6,633 nt of DNA from assembly GCA_023264755.1 (NCBI GenBank), contig JAHFVB010000290.1, positions 1 to 6,633 of the forward strand. Reading direction: 5' to 3'. The stretch is from Mycobacterium sp. Lineage in GTDB: Bacteria; Actinomycetota; Actinomycetes; Mycobacteriales; Mycobacteriaceae. A program made the position numbers and the translations under genes. The first letter of the stretch is position 1; each line of letters opens with the position of its first letter. Positions 6,342 to 6,633 of the stretch are shown here, one piece after another. The notes under the pieces are model-generated. The model did not search any database. It worked only from the letters and a program-made list of their open reading frames with translations, and was not told the DNA's origin.

Positions 6342-6633
6342 ATGATCAAACCCGACAATGCGAATTCGGAGTTCGAGCTAGGCGGTATCAACCACGTCGC
6401 GCTGGTGTGTGCGGACATGGAGAAGACCGTCGACTTCTACACCAACGTGCTCGGCATGCCGCTGGTCAAGTCGCTCGACCTGCCAGGTGGGCTGGGGCAG
6501 CACTTCTTCTTCGACGCCGGCAATGGCGACTGCGTGGCGTTCTTCTGGTTCGCGACCGCACCCGACGGCGTGCCGGGGCTCTCGGCTCCGGCGGCGCTGC
6601 CGGGCATCGGGGAGATCGTCAGCGCCGTCGGTT
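6342..6633 (+). CDS. VOC-family (glyoxalase/dioxygenase fold) protein, N-terminal part (runs off right edge)
   Basis: The frame is open from ATG 6342 to the window edge, giving 97 codons and one extra base. The start is supported by GAGGAG seven bases upstream. After a short N-terminal arm, GGINHVALVCADMEKTVDFY (14-33) and TNVLGMPLV (34-42) form the first beta-alpha-beta-beta-beta module of the vicinal oxygen chelate fold, with His18 at the usual first metal-ligand position. GQHFFFDAG and DCVAFFWF (52-70) follow, where the Glu often found in the fourth strand is not apparent. The second module and remaining ligands are outside the window. Family members include dioxygenases, glyoxalases, epimerases and drug-binding proteins; this part does not choose between them. 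It is divergent from the TetR gene and probably under its control. By position it corresponds to M. tuberculosis Rv0274, from memory. Confidence 0.85.
   Translation, partial: MIKPDNANSEFELGGINHVALVCADMEKTVDFYTNVLGMPLVKSLDLPGGLGQHFFFDAGNGDCVAFFWFATAPDGVPGLSAPAALPGIGEIVSAVG

Noticed and set aside
6230..6418. N-terminal extension of the TetR protein to 272 residues.
   Set aside because: It would cross the divergent promoter region and overlap the start of the VOC gene on the other strand, and TetR proteins of about 200 residues do not need it.

Overview
The window reads as ordinary chromosomal DNA of a high-GC actinobacterium. Mycobacteriaceae is the best guess (Mycobacterium or Mycolicibacterium). 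Codons are strongly GC-ending, the genes are tightly packed, and there is a large two-domain FadE-type acyl-CoA dehydrogenase. From memory, the order VOC gene / divergent TetR regulator / alpha-beta hydrolase of about 380 residues / FadE6-like dehydrogenase matches the M. tuberculosis Rv0274-Rv0273c-Rv0272c-Rv0271c (fadE6) neighbourhood. I could not check this by alignment.

Layout. Five genes lie on the minus strand and read right to left. They are a TetR-family regulator (6229-5600), an alpha/beta hydrolase (5603-4461), a D-2-hydroxyacid dehydrogenase (4470-3499), a double-length acyl-CoA dehydrogenase (3436-1325), and the first 434 codons of a LuxR-type ATPase regulator (1302 to the left edge and beyond). 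The first three overlap by 4 and 10 bases; the next two gaps are 62 and 22 bases, so one transcript is plausible. A VOC/glyoxalase-fold gene diverges on the plus strand from 6342 and leaves the right edge. The only sizeable non-coding stretch is the 112-base divergent region 6230-6341. It holds an imperfect 22-base palindrome that is a good candidate operator for the TetR protein. No gene-free stretch exceeds 300 bases. I saw no tRNA, rRNA, CRISPR array, insertion sequence or clear terminator.

How the genes may work together. The TetR protein probably represses its own operon and the divergent VOC gene. The enzymes (serine hydrolase, 2-hydroxyacid reductase/dehydrogenase, flavin-dependent acyl-CoA dehydrogenase, VOC enzyme) suggest catabolism of a branched, cyclic or hydroxylated acyl compound, but the substrate cannot be read from the sequence. 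The points most worth a second look are the hydroxyacid dehydrogenase placed between the hydrolase and FadE6-like genes, the degenerate active-site loops of the fused dehydrogenase, the operator palindrome, and the LuxR-type ATPase at the operon's tail. I found no clear evidence for a wholly new system.
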